Source of the DNA: Glaciecola sp. KUL10
GTDB lineage: Bacteria; Pseudomonadota; Gammaproteobacteria; Enterobacterales; Alteromonadaceae
DNA length: 64,000 nt
Reading direction: 5' to 3'
Assembly (NCBI RefSeq): GCF_003203515.1
Contig: NZ_BGNG01000012.1
Coordinates: 54,770-118,769 of the forward strand
Below the pieces are notes generated by a model. That model saw nothing but the letters and a program-made list of their open reading frames with translations. It was not told the origin of the DNA and searched no databases. Below, in pieces: positions 18,269 through 25,751 of the stretch (within the stretch, counting starts at the first letter, position 1; each line of letters begins with the position of its first letter). A program made the translations under genes and the position numbers.

Positions 18269-21004
18269 TTACAAATCTGCCATCGAACGAATAGACACCT
18301 CTAAACCAAGTGCGTCTTTGACTTCTGCTTCGATTTTTTGTGCATCACCAATGATCACCCACACTAACTTTTCAGGATGAACCACTTCTGCAGCAGCTGC
18401 TTTTAGGTCATCTACGCTAAGTGCTTGATATTTCTGAGGCAATGTCGTTGGATAGTCCAATGGACGATCAAAGCGAGTACTTGAAAGCAAGCTGCCCATT
18501 ACCGCACCTGAAGTTTCAAACTGACCGGGCAATGAACGCACGCTATCTTGAGTGGCTCGCGTCAGCTCTTCTTGTGTTGGTGGTTTTTCAGCACTGTAAG
18601 CGTTCAACTCTTTTACAAGCTCTTTAAGCGCAGGCCCTGTTTTGTCTGTTTGAACAGGCGCATAGACCATAAACGGACGTTGACCCTTAGCTTCTTGCAA
18701 GAAGGTATAAGCGCCGTATGCCCAGCCTTTGTCTTCACGAAGATTCATGTTAACGCGTGCTGTAAATGTACCGCCTAAGGTTTGATTCATCGTGCTGATA
18801 GCAATGTTATTTTCAGCGCCTGTAGAAGGTGCTAAATGCCCTGCTAACACCAGTGATTGAGATGATCCTGGTCTATCAACAATGATCACACGACCTTTTT
18901 CTGGTAACGCGACGTCTTGCATTTCTTTAACCGGTTTTTCACCCACGTTTTTCCATGAAGAAAACGCACTTTCTAGCTTAGGTTTGATCTCGTTAAGCGT
19001 TGTATCACCTACCACAAAAATAGTTGCATTATCTGGGCGCATCCATTGATTCTTAAAGTTGATCAACTCTTCGCGAGTAATTGACTGAACACTTTGAGCC
19101 GTGCCCGTGCCGGTAAATGGAATACCGTAAGGGTGCCCTTCACCGTAAAGAATCGGTGGTAAAGTATTTAGGCCAATCGCAACAGGCTGAGAGTTTTGCT
19201 GTGCGATTCGGCTAAGAATCAGAGTGCGCTGACGCTCTATTTCTTCGCTATCAAAAGTAGGTTTAACTAAGACGTCACCAAGCACGGACAATGATTCTTT
19301 AGCATTCTTACTAAGCATCGACATTGAAGCCACTGTTGTGTCTAAGTTTGAGCTGACCGATAAGTTTGCCCCTAACTCTTCGATGCGGCCGGCTAGTTCG
19401 AGCGCATCATATTTGCCTGCGCCTTCATCAAGCATGGCTGCAGTAAAGTTTGCTAGACCTAGTTTGTTACCAGAATCAGCCGCATAACCTGCGTCGAATT
19501 GAACTGCAACATTGATTACCGGAATGGTATCTCGTTGGGCAAATACCACTTTCATCCCATTAGACAACTGTGTTTCTTCGATGTCTGGGAAGCTTAAAGA
19601 GGTTTCACCTTTGATACCTGGTAAACCAGTGCTTCTATCAACTTTGCTTTCTTTAGTTGCGTACTGTGGGAAGGGCTCAACCGTAATTTGATGGTAGCCG
19701 TTTTTTAACCAACGATTTGCAGCGGCTTTTACAGATTTGCTTGTTGCTTGCTCAAGTCTGACTAATTCGGTCTTGAAGAAAACCGGATCGCCTGCAATCA
19801 ACTCACCTTGAGCAAGGGTTTGCGCCTTACCATTAAAGCCACCTACTTGTTCCAAACCGCGAATAATACTGGCTTGAGTTTTTGTACTTACCAAATTGAC
19901 TTCGGATTTACTTGGGCCCCGTTTAAGGAACTGATTCATCACTTTATCAATTTCTTGTTCAACAACCGCAGTATCCACACCGTCTGCGATGTCCACTACT
20001 ACGCCAAAAATAGAAGCCATTTGCAGTTCGTAATTAAAAACTTCAGCATTAGTGGCTAATTGCTTGTTGTAGACTAATTCTTTATATAAGCGAGAATTCT
20101 TGCCATCTCCTAATACACTTGCTGCAACAAATAGGTCAGTGGATACAGGATCAGTGTCTTCCGGTGCAACCCACAAACGATAGATACGTTTTTGAGGAAC
20201 CTTGTCTTGCATAATCTCGAAGGTATTCGTTTCGCGCTCCGGCACCCAGCTTTGCCACTTTGTTAAAGCGGGACCTGCTTCGATATGAGCAAAATATTTC
20301 TCAACCAAGGGTTTTGCTTCTTCAACATTAATGTCGCCGCTTAAGACTAAAATTGCATTGGCAGCACCGTAGTACTGTTTGAACCAATCTTTCACATCAT
20401 CGAGCGAGGCTGCATTCAAATCTTCCATTGAACCAATGATTGAATGAGAATATGGATGTCCTTTCGGAAACAAACCTTCAATAATTCGAGTGAATACCTT
20501 ACCGTAAGGCTGGTCTTCACCTTGGCGTTTTTCGTTTTGGACTACACCGCGCTGTTCATCAAGTTTTTCTTGAGTCACTGCACCTAAGAAGTGCCCCATG
20601 CGGTCTGATTCCATCCATAACACTCTGTCAATAGCAGTGGTTGGGACCGTTTGGAAGTAGTTGGTTCTATCAAAGCTAGTAGTGCCATTTAGGCCTGTCG
20701 CACCGACTTCTTCTAGTGCTTTAAACCATTCATCGTCGTAATTTTCAGTACCATTGAACATGAGGTGTTCGAATAAGTGAGCAAAACCTGTTTTACCCAC
20801 TGGCTCATCTTTAGAACCTACTTTGTACCATACCGCAGCAGCCACTACAGGCGCCTTACGGTCTTCGTGAACAATAACCGTTAAGCCATTGTCGAGTTTA
20901 AATTTGTCATAAGAGAGTTGGATTTCATTGGCTGACACAACCGCCGAAAGCCCGAATAAAGTGAACGTAATTAGCGTTACTTTTCTCAGAAAGTTTACTT
21001 GCAT
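18269..21004 (-). CDS. M16-family zinc metallopeptidase, two-domain secreted form
   Basis: A 911-residue protein of the pitrilysin/insulinase family, likely periplasmic, degrading peptides. It has an N-terminal signal peptide (cleavage after VSA-N, about residue 25). The inverted zinc motif HLFEH is at residues 76-80, and the downstream glutamate lies in the VVQNEKRQGED region. The second half (from about residue 480) is a second M16 domain without the zinc motif, the normal inactive partner. The C-terminal R/Y substrate-binding region is present (REDKGWAYGAY). It ends with a strong terminator and is divergent from the DUF4920 gene. Confidence 0.94.
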   Translation of the reverse strand: MQVNFLRKVTLITFTLFGLSAVVSANEIQLSYDKFKLDNGLTVIVHEDRKAPVVAAAVWYKVGSKDEPVGKTGFAHLFEHLMFNGTENYDDEWFKALEEVGATGLNGTTSFDRTNYFQTVPTTAIDRVLWMESDRMGHFLGAVTQEKLDEQRGVVQNEKRQGEDQPYGKVFTRIIEGLFPKGHPYSHSIIGSMEDLNAASLDDVKDWFKQYYGAANAILVLSGDINVEEAKPLVEKYFAHIEAGPALTKWQSWVPERETNTFEIMQDKVPQKRIYRLWVAPEDTDPVSTDLFVAASVLGDGKNSRLYKELVYNKQLATNAEVFNYELQMASIFGVVVDIADGVDTAVVEQEIDKVMNQFLKRGPSKSEVNLVSTKTQASIIRGLEQVGGFNGKAQTLAQGELIAGDPVFFKTELVRLEQATSKSVKAAANRWLKNGYHQITVEPFPQYATKESKVDRSTGLPGIKGETSLSFPDIEETQLSNGMKVVFAQRDTIPVINVAVQFDAGYAADSGNKLGLANFTAAMLDEGAGKYDALELAGRIEELGANLSVSSNLDTTVASMSMLSKNAKESLSVLGDVLVKPTFDSEEIERQRTLILSRIAQQNSQPVAIGLNTLPPILYGEGHPYGIPFTGTGTAQSVQSITREELINFKNQWMRPDNATIFVVGDTTLNEIKPKLESAFSSWKNVGEKPVKEMQDVALPEKGRVIIVDRPGSSQSLVLAGHLAPSTGAENNIAISTMNQTLGGTFTARVNMNLREDKGWAYGAYTFLQEAKGQRPFMVYAPVQTDKTGPALKELVKELNAYSAEKPPTQEELTRATQDSVRSLPGQFETSGAVMGSLLSSTRFDRPLDYPTTLPQKYQALSVDDLKAAAAEVVHPEKLVWVIIGDAQKIEAEVKDALGLEVSIRSMADL

Positions 21005-21071
21005 GAATATCTCCGTATTACATGTTAAATGTCGCTATTAAAATTTCGCTTAATTAGACTAATTGAGAAAC

Positions 21072-21113
21072 AATTGCTTGTAAGCAATTATTGGATGACG
21101 ATTTGTAAGCAAA
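21072..21113. promoter_or_regulatory. Repeated TTGTAAGCAA motif in M16/DUF4920 divergent promoter region
   Basis: The perfect dyad AATTGCTT-GT-AAGCAATT (21072-21089) includes TTGTAAGCAA (21078-21087), and this 10-mer recurs at 21103-21112. They lie 68-110 bases upstream of the M16 peptidase start in a divergent promoter region. They look like regulator binding sites; no regulator is assigned. Confidence 0.4.
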
Positions 21114-21253
21114 TGTTAAAGTTGGAAAAGATGTTTGATGTTTGACTTTACGACTCAGCAGTATCATATTCATGACATTACTTGTTTCTATAATCTAAAG
21201 CGTACAAGAAACCCGCCATCATAAAAACATCAATTCAATTGAGAAAAACGATT

Positions 21254-21760
21254 ATGAATATAAAAGCTTCAGTATTACTCGGCTGTTTTACCTTAACCTT
21301 TGTAAGTTTTGCACAAGCAGTTGTTGCCGACAGCAACAAAGTAGTTCGACTTTCTGAGCCTGTGCTAGTTACAAAAGAATCTGAAACTTTTGGTGCCGTT
21401 CCAAATAATGACTTGAAAAAACTAAGTCTTACTGAATTAATGGAAAGTGCTCAGCAAAACGTCGGGCATCAATATTTAGTAGCCACTAAAATTACTAAAG
21501 TCTGTCAGAAAAAAGGCTGCTTTTTTATTGCACAAGAAGCGCAGCATGCAATAAGAGTTTCTTTTAAGGACTACGGTTTCTTTATTCCCAGTGATTCGTC
21601 AAATAAGCAAGTTAAAATGACGGGCGAACTGGTTCAAATTGAAAGAGCGCCTGCGCAAGCAAAACACTTTAAAGACGATCTTAAAACAGATTCCAGTGCC
21701 TTAAATGCAGGAGTTGTCTATGAGTTTGTTGCGGACAGTATTGTCATTCCTAAAACCTAA
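21254..21760 (+). CDS. DUF4920-domain periplasmic protein
   Basis: A 168-residue exported protein. I start at ATG 21254, not the upstream TTG 21239, because GAGAA is suitably spaced before it and the product then begins with a clean signal peptide (cleavage after AQA or VVA). The domain core YLVATKITKVCQKKGCFFIA with KDYGFFIPSD and VKMTGEL is the DUF4920 pattern, an OB-like fold with a conserved CxxxGC. The function of the family is not established. It is a single gene ended by a strong bidirectional terminator. Confidence 0.85.
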   Translation: MNIKASVLLGCFTLTFVSFAQAVVADSNKVVRLSEPVLVTKESETFGAVPNNDLKKLSLTELMESAQQNVGHQYLVATKITKVCQKKGCFFIAQEAQHAIRVSFKDYGFFIPSDSSNKQVKMTGELVQIERAPAQAKHFKDDLKTDSSALNAGVVYEFVADSIVIPKT

Positions 21761-21852
21761 AGTAATAGATTGCTGCTAAAAACAACCGAGCGCAATGAAT
21801 AACGAAGCGACCTTGTTTAGTTAAACGACTTAATATTCATATCAGAGAAACG

Positions 21853-21882
21853 AAAAAACGAGCATACATTTGCTCGTTTTTT
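21853..21882. terminator. Bidirectional terminator between DUF4920 gene and mlaC
   Basis: AAAAAACGAGCA (21853-21864) pairs with TGCTCGTTTTTT (21871-21882) around a 6-base loop, with a T run on either strand. It lies between two convergent genes and should serve both. Confidence 0.9.
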
Positions 21883-21921
21883 AAATTGCATTTTATACTT
21901 CAAACTAACAAGCTGAACGTT

Positions 21922-22578
21922 TTAAGCTGCACTAATCTCTTTAAGCTTTAAAATTAACGCATTAACGCCTTCGGTACGAATAATCGGAGAAAACTCGCTT
22001 CTTTTTGCATCGACCATGCTAATACCCTCAGCGATGATGTCATAAACTTTCCATTCACCAGAGCGCATTTTTCTCATTTTGAACACGAAGTTAGTTTCAG
22101 GGCCATTTTCATTTTTCATTATTCCTTTCACGCCGACTTCTTTACTCTTGCTAGTGACTGTTACCGGAAGAAATTCGACTTGTTGACCATCGTAATCATT
22201 TAAAAGTGCAGCATAGTTGCCTAATAAATAGTCTCTAAATACGTCAACAAATTCTCTTAACTCTTCCTTTGAAAGCGTGCGAGCATGTTTACCCAATACT
22301 TTATAAGCCGCAAACTGGTAGCTCACAATTGGCATTAATTCATCTTCCATTATGTCTTTATAGACCTTGTTTTCTGTTAGCTGAGCGTTTTTAGCCTCAA
22401 GTATTTTCGAAAAAGTAGCTTCGGCAGCTTCTTTGACAATTAAATGTGGTTGCGTAACTTGAGTTTGAATCTGCGATTCTGTTTGTGTCACTGTTCGACT
22501 TGCGGCAAAGCTTGATGCTGACGCAACGACACTTGCACTTAATAGTAACGTGGCAATCAAATATTTAAACTTGTTCAT
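21922..22578 (-). CDS. MlaC/Ttg2D-family periplasmic phospholipid carrier, orphan copy
   Basis: MlaC proteins ferry phospholipids between outer-membrane MlaA and inner-membrane MlaFEDB. The 218-residue protein has a signal peptide (cleavage after SFA-A, about residue 26). The family features are FRDYLLGNYAALLNDYDGQQV and the C-terminal GEWKVYDIIAEGISMVDAKRSEF, where KVYD(I/V) is the diagnostic block. No mlaF, mlaE, mlaD or mlaB is next to it, so it is a separate copy that may act with a complex encoded elsewhere or have a related role. Confidence 0.88.
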   Translation of the reverse strand: MNKFKYLIATLLLSASVVASASSFAASRTVTQTESQIQTQVTQPHLIVKEAAEATFSKILEAKNAQLTENKVYKDIMEDELMPIVSYQFAAYKVLGKHARTLSKEELREFVDVFRDYLLGNYAALLNDYDGQQVEFLPVTVTSKSKEVGVKGIMKNENGPETNFVFKMRKMRSGEWKVYDIIAEGISMVDAKRSEFSPIIRTEGVNALILKLKEISAA

Positions 22579-22854
22579 GTCTCTACCCTTAATTCTTTTT
22601 TATAGACTCTATGTCTAGATTGATGCCAATGATACAGACCACAAAAACATTTAAATAATTATCTATTGATATGCATTTCATTATTAAATGTGATGAATAG
22701 CTTTGAGGTCTATGTAACGCTTAATAGATAGTTTACGTAAATTTATTGAAACTAAAATCGGTATAAATGAGAGCTAACGTTCTAAATTTTAGAAAGGTAT
22801 AAAAATGTGGATTGATGCTTGCGATTCTCGACTTGCTAATGGTCTTTTGTAAAG
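22579..22854. other. Gap between mlaC and eda
   Basis: About 275 AT-rich bases. It should contain the mlaC promoter and the end of the eda transcript; I see no clear terminator hairpin or gene. Confidence 0.3.
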
Positions 22855-23484
22855 CTAGATAGTTGAAAGAAACTGTCGAATAGATCGGATGTGTGCATCC
22901 TTTTGACTTATATCTTCGAAAGTTTTAGATAAACAAGCGCCCAAGCCTATTCCATCAATACCAGCTTCTAACCATTCAGAGGCATTTTCTAGATCAATTC
23001 CGCCCACGGCGACCATCGGAGTATTCGAGAATGGCCCACGAATGCTCTTATAATAATCAATGGACAAAACTCCCGCAGGAAAGAGTTTTATAATGTCAGC
23101 ACCATACTGTGTAGCGTGATTAATCTCTGTTGGCGTAAACGCGCCCATTAACACCGGGATATCAAACTGATGAGCAAGTTCAACAATATGACGATCAGTA
23201 TTAGGAGTCACCAAAAATTGAGCTCCCGCATTGATAGCATATTGTGCTTTTTGAGTGTTGGTAATAGTGCCAGCGCCTATTAGGATCTCAGGGTAATGCT
23301 TAATAGCAGCTTTTAGCTCAGTTAAATATCCTGGTGTATTAGATGTGATTTCGAGGCATTTAATGCCACCTTTAACCAAACTGTCAATGCAATCGGCAAC
23401 CTGATTTTGTTCTTTCAAACGAACAATCGCGATGACTTTTGAATCTAAAAGCGTTTGCGTAACATCACATCTACTAGGCATCAA
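22855..23484 (-). CDS. eda: 2-dehydro-3-deoxy-6-phosphogluconate aldolase (KDPG/KHG aldolase)
   Basis: Eda splits 2-keto-3-deoxy-6-phosphogluconate into pyruvate and glyceraldehyde 3-phosphate, the last step of the hexuronate and Entner-Doudoroff routes. The 209-residue protein has the family length. E45 (CLEITSNTPG) and the Schiff-base K133 (IIKLFPAG) fall at exactly the E. coli positions. TPNTD and AVGGIDLENA, the phosphate-binding region, are present. It lies 26 bases after the GntR regulator gene on the same strand and belongs functionally to the uronate locus that begins here. Confidence 0.95.
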   Translation of the reverse strand: MMPSRCDVTQTLLDSKVIAIVRLKEQNQVADCIDSLVKGGIKCLEITSNTPGYLTELKAAIKHYPEILIGAGTITNTQKAQYAINAGAQFLVTPNTDRHIVELAHQFDIPVLMGAFTPTEINHATQYGADIIKLFPAGVLSIDYYKSIRGPFSNTPMVAVGGIDLENASEWLEAGIDGIGLGACLSKTFEDISQKDAHIRSIRQFLSTI

Positions 23485-23510
23485 TTGACCGTTTTCATTG
23501 GTTTGGATAA

Positions 23511-24215
23511 CTACTTCTGAAAATGCCTCGCTGCATTTTCTGTCGCTGACTCAATGTGTTTTTTCATTGAGTTGCGCGCCGCAATGGGGTCGCGTTGTTC
23601 TAACGCGGTCAGGATTGCTTGGTGCTCACTGATAGACGGGTGTATACCTTCGCTTCTAATGCGCTCTAAAAATGAAGTGCTTAGCATTGATTCATTTCTA
23701 AGCTTCCACAACCAAGAAACGACAGACTCAATAGCGCTGTTTTGGCAAGAGCGAGCAATAATTTCATGAAAGCGTTGGTCAGCTTTTTCTGACGCGTCTG
23801 GGCGTTTTTCTTCTTCTTCCATGTCGCGCACAGCTTGTCGAAGTTCATCTAGCTCTGCGCTGGTTATCCGAGATGCTGCAAGCGCGCAAGCTTCTGATTC
23901 AATCAGTTGCCGTATTTCTAAAATTTCGAAGGGGCCAATGCCAGTATCATCCAACGTTAGTGAATTAATAGGCTTAGATTCTAAAGCGTATATGCCCGAG
24001 CCAGAGCGGATTTCAATTACGCCTGTCATCTCTAGCGCAATCATTGCTTCTCTAACCGTTGGGCGGCTGACCCCAAGTTGCTCTGCTAACTCTCTTTCAG
24101 ATGGAAAACGTTCACCGGGTTTAATAGTATCGTTCTCTATTAAACCTCTAAGTTGTTCTGCCACCTTCATGTAAAGACGGTCGTTCTTCACTACCTGTAA
24201 TTGCAACGACTTCAT
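23511..24215 (-). CDS. GntR/FadR-subfamily regulator of hexuronate genes (UxuR/ExuR-like)
   Basis: A 234-residue repressor with an N-terminal winged helix (ERFPSERELAEQLGVSRPTVREAM, about residues 36-58) and a C-terminal FCD ligand domain whose histidines (RFHEII, HPSISEHQAIL) would bind a metal and a sugar acid. It is encoded between uxuA and eda, like regulators of uronate catabolism. It is similar in size to E. coli UxuR and ExuR. FadR-type proteins bind TGGT-Nx-ACCA sites, and four such sites (28736, 28954, 38251, 38371) lie at the promoters of this locus. The ligand is probably fructuronate, glucuronate or KDG; this is inference. Confidence 0.88.
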   Translation of the reverse strand: MKSLQLQVVKNDRLYMKVAEQLRGLIENDTIKPGERFPSERELAEQLGVSRPTVREAMIALEMTGVIEIRSGSGIYALESKPINSLTLDDTGIGPFEILEIRQLIESEACALAASRITSAELDELRQAVRDMEEEEKRPDASEKADQRFHEIIARSCQNSAIESVVSWLWKLRNESMLSTSFLERIRSEGIHPSISEHQAILTALEQRDPIAARNSMKKHIESATENAARHFQK

Positions 24216-24394
24216 TGTTATTCTCTTTTGCGATCCAATTTCATTGATAAAACTTTACTCATAAAGCATTCTAGTTTGTAACAGAAATAACTACAAATGC
24301 AAAAAACCATAAAGCATCACAAATTTCGTAAAGAACTGGTCGTTATTCAAGCAATAATAAAAACCTATCAGTCAACAGGACGCATGTAACATGA

Positions 24395-25588
24395 TTAGCT
24401 TCGTTTCATTAGCGCTGAAACTGCGTGCATCACTCCTCTTAGCTCTGCTAGGCCCTTTAACCTGCCCATATAACCATAGCCAGGTTTTATATCGGCTTGT
24501 TTGAGTTCGTCTTCTAATAAGTGACCGTGATCCGGACGCATGGGAATGCCGCACAACGCACTGGGTAATCCTTGATTTCGACGCCTTTTTTCTTCACTCA
24601 TTAGGGCCTCCACCAGCCCGACCATATCATTGTCACCATCGAGGTGGTCTGATTCATAAAATGAACCATCTTCTTCTCGGGTAACATTGCGCAGATGCAC
24701 AAAGTAAATTCGCTCACAAAACTCTTTGACCATTTGTACTAAATCATTATCACCTCGCGCACCGAAACTGCCCGCACACATGGTTAAGCCATTCGCATCA
24801 CTCGGGTAAGCCGCCAGTAATTTACGCGCATCTTCAGCCGTTGATACGACTCTAGGTAGACCAAAAAGTGAAAACGGAGGGTCGTCTGGGTGTATGCACA
24901 TGCGCGCACCATATTCTTCAGCAATGGGAACGACTTCACGCAAAAACGCGAAAAGGTTTTCTCTGAAACCTTCAGTGCCTAGTGTAATAAATTCTTCGAT
25001 GGCGATTTTGATTGTGTCTCGGGTATAAGATCCCTCACCTCCCGGTAAACCAGCAATAATGTTTTTCTCTAACATCAAGCGAGCAGATTCTGGCATCGCG
25101 TTAAATACCTGCTCTGCTTTCGCAACAACCGCAGCGCTGTATGACTCACGAGCGCCTTCACGTTGTAACATGAATATATCGTACGCTGCAAAATCACTCA
25201 TCTCAAATCTTAAGGCGTGACTTTGATTAGGCAGTTGATACATTAAATTAGTGCGCGTCCAATCAACCACTGGCATGAAGTTATAACAGATAGTATAAAC
25301 GCCGCATTCGGCTGCATTTTTAACCGATTGCTTATAGTTTTCAATCAACTGACGATAGTTTCGTGAGCGCGTTTTAATGTCGTTGTGTACAGGAATACTT
25401 TCAATTACTTCCCATGTTAATCCTTCTGCTTCAATCATCTCTTTACGGGCATTAATATCTTCTTTTGTCCAAACGTCACCCGTTGCTACTTCGTGTAACG
25501 ACGTCACAATGCCGCTTGCACCCGCTTGTTTGATTTTTCTTAACGTAATTGAGTCACTAGGACCAAACCATCTCCAAGTTTCTATCAC
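24395..25588 (-). CDS. uxuA: Mannonate dehydratase UxuA
   Basis: UxuA dehydrates D-mannonate to 2-keto-3-deoxygluconate using Fe2+ or Mn2+. The 397-residue protein matches the E. coli length (394) and begins with the family block MIETWRWFGPSDSITL. Metal-site and active-site blocks MCIHPDDPP, LTMCAGSFGARGDNDL and FVHLRNV are all present, as is MRPDHGHLL near the C terminus. It is 163 bases downstream of the TonB receptor gene on the same strand. It is the third step of the glucuronate branch, after UxaC and UxuB encoded at 38.4-41.4 kb. Confidence 0.96.
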   Translation of the reverse strand: MIETWRWFGPSDSITLRKIKQAGASGIVTSLHEVATGDVWTKEDINARKEMIEAEGLTWEVIESIPVHNDIKTRSRNYRQLIENYKQSVKNAAECGVYTICYNFMPVVDWTRTNLMYQLPNQSHALRFEMSDFAAYDIFMLQREGARESYSAAVVAKAEQVFNAMPESARLMLEKNIIAGLPGGEGSYTRDTIKIAIEEFITLGTEGFRENLFAFLREVVPIAEEYGARMCIHPDDPPFSLFGLPRVVSTAEDARKLLAAYPSDANGLTMCAGSFGARGDNDLVQMVKEFCERIYFVHLRNVTREEDGSFYESDHLDGDNDMVGLVEALMSEEKRRRNQGLPSALCGIPMRPDHGHLLEDELKQADIKPGYGYMGRLKGLAELRGVMHAVSALMKRS

Positions 25589-25751
25589 AAGGATTACCTT
25601 TTTAAATGAGCGAGAACTAAAGGCTATTCAGTCTCCGCTTTTGCTAATTGAACTGTTGTTAAACTTATATTTATATTTTGGCGACTTTATATCTCAATAC
25701 TTTCAAGGATTTCAAAATAGTGGTCGCCTTCATCCTATCAGTCTCAGAAAA

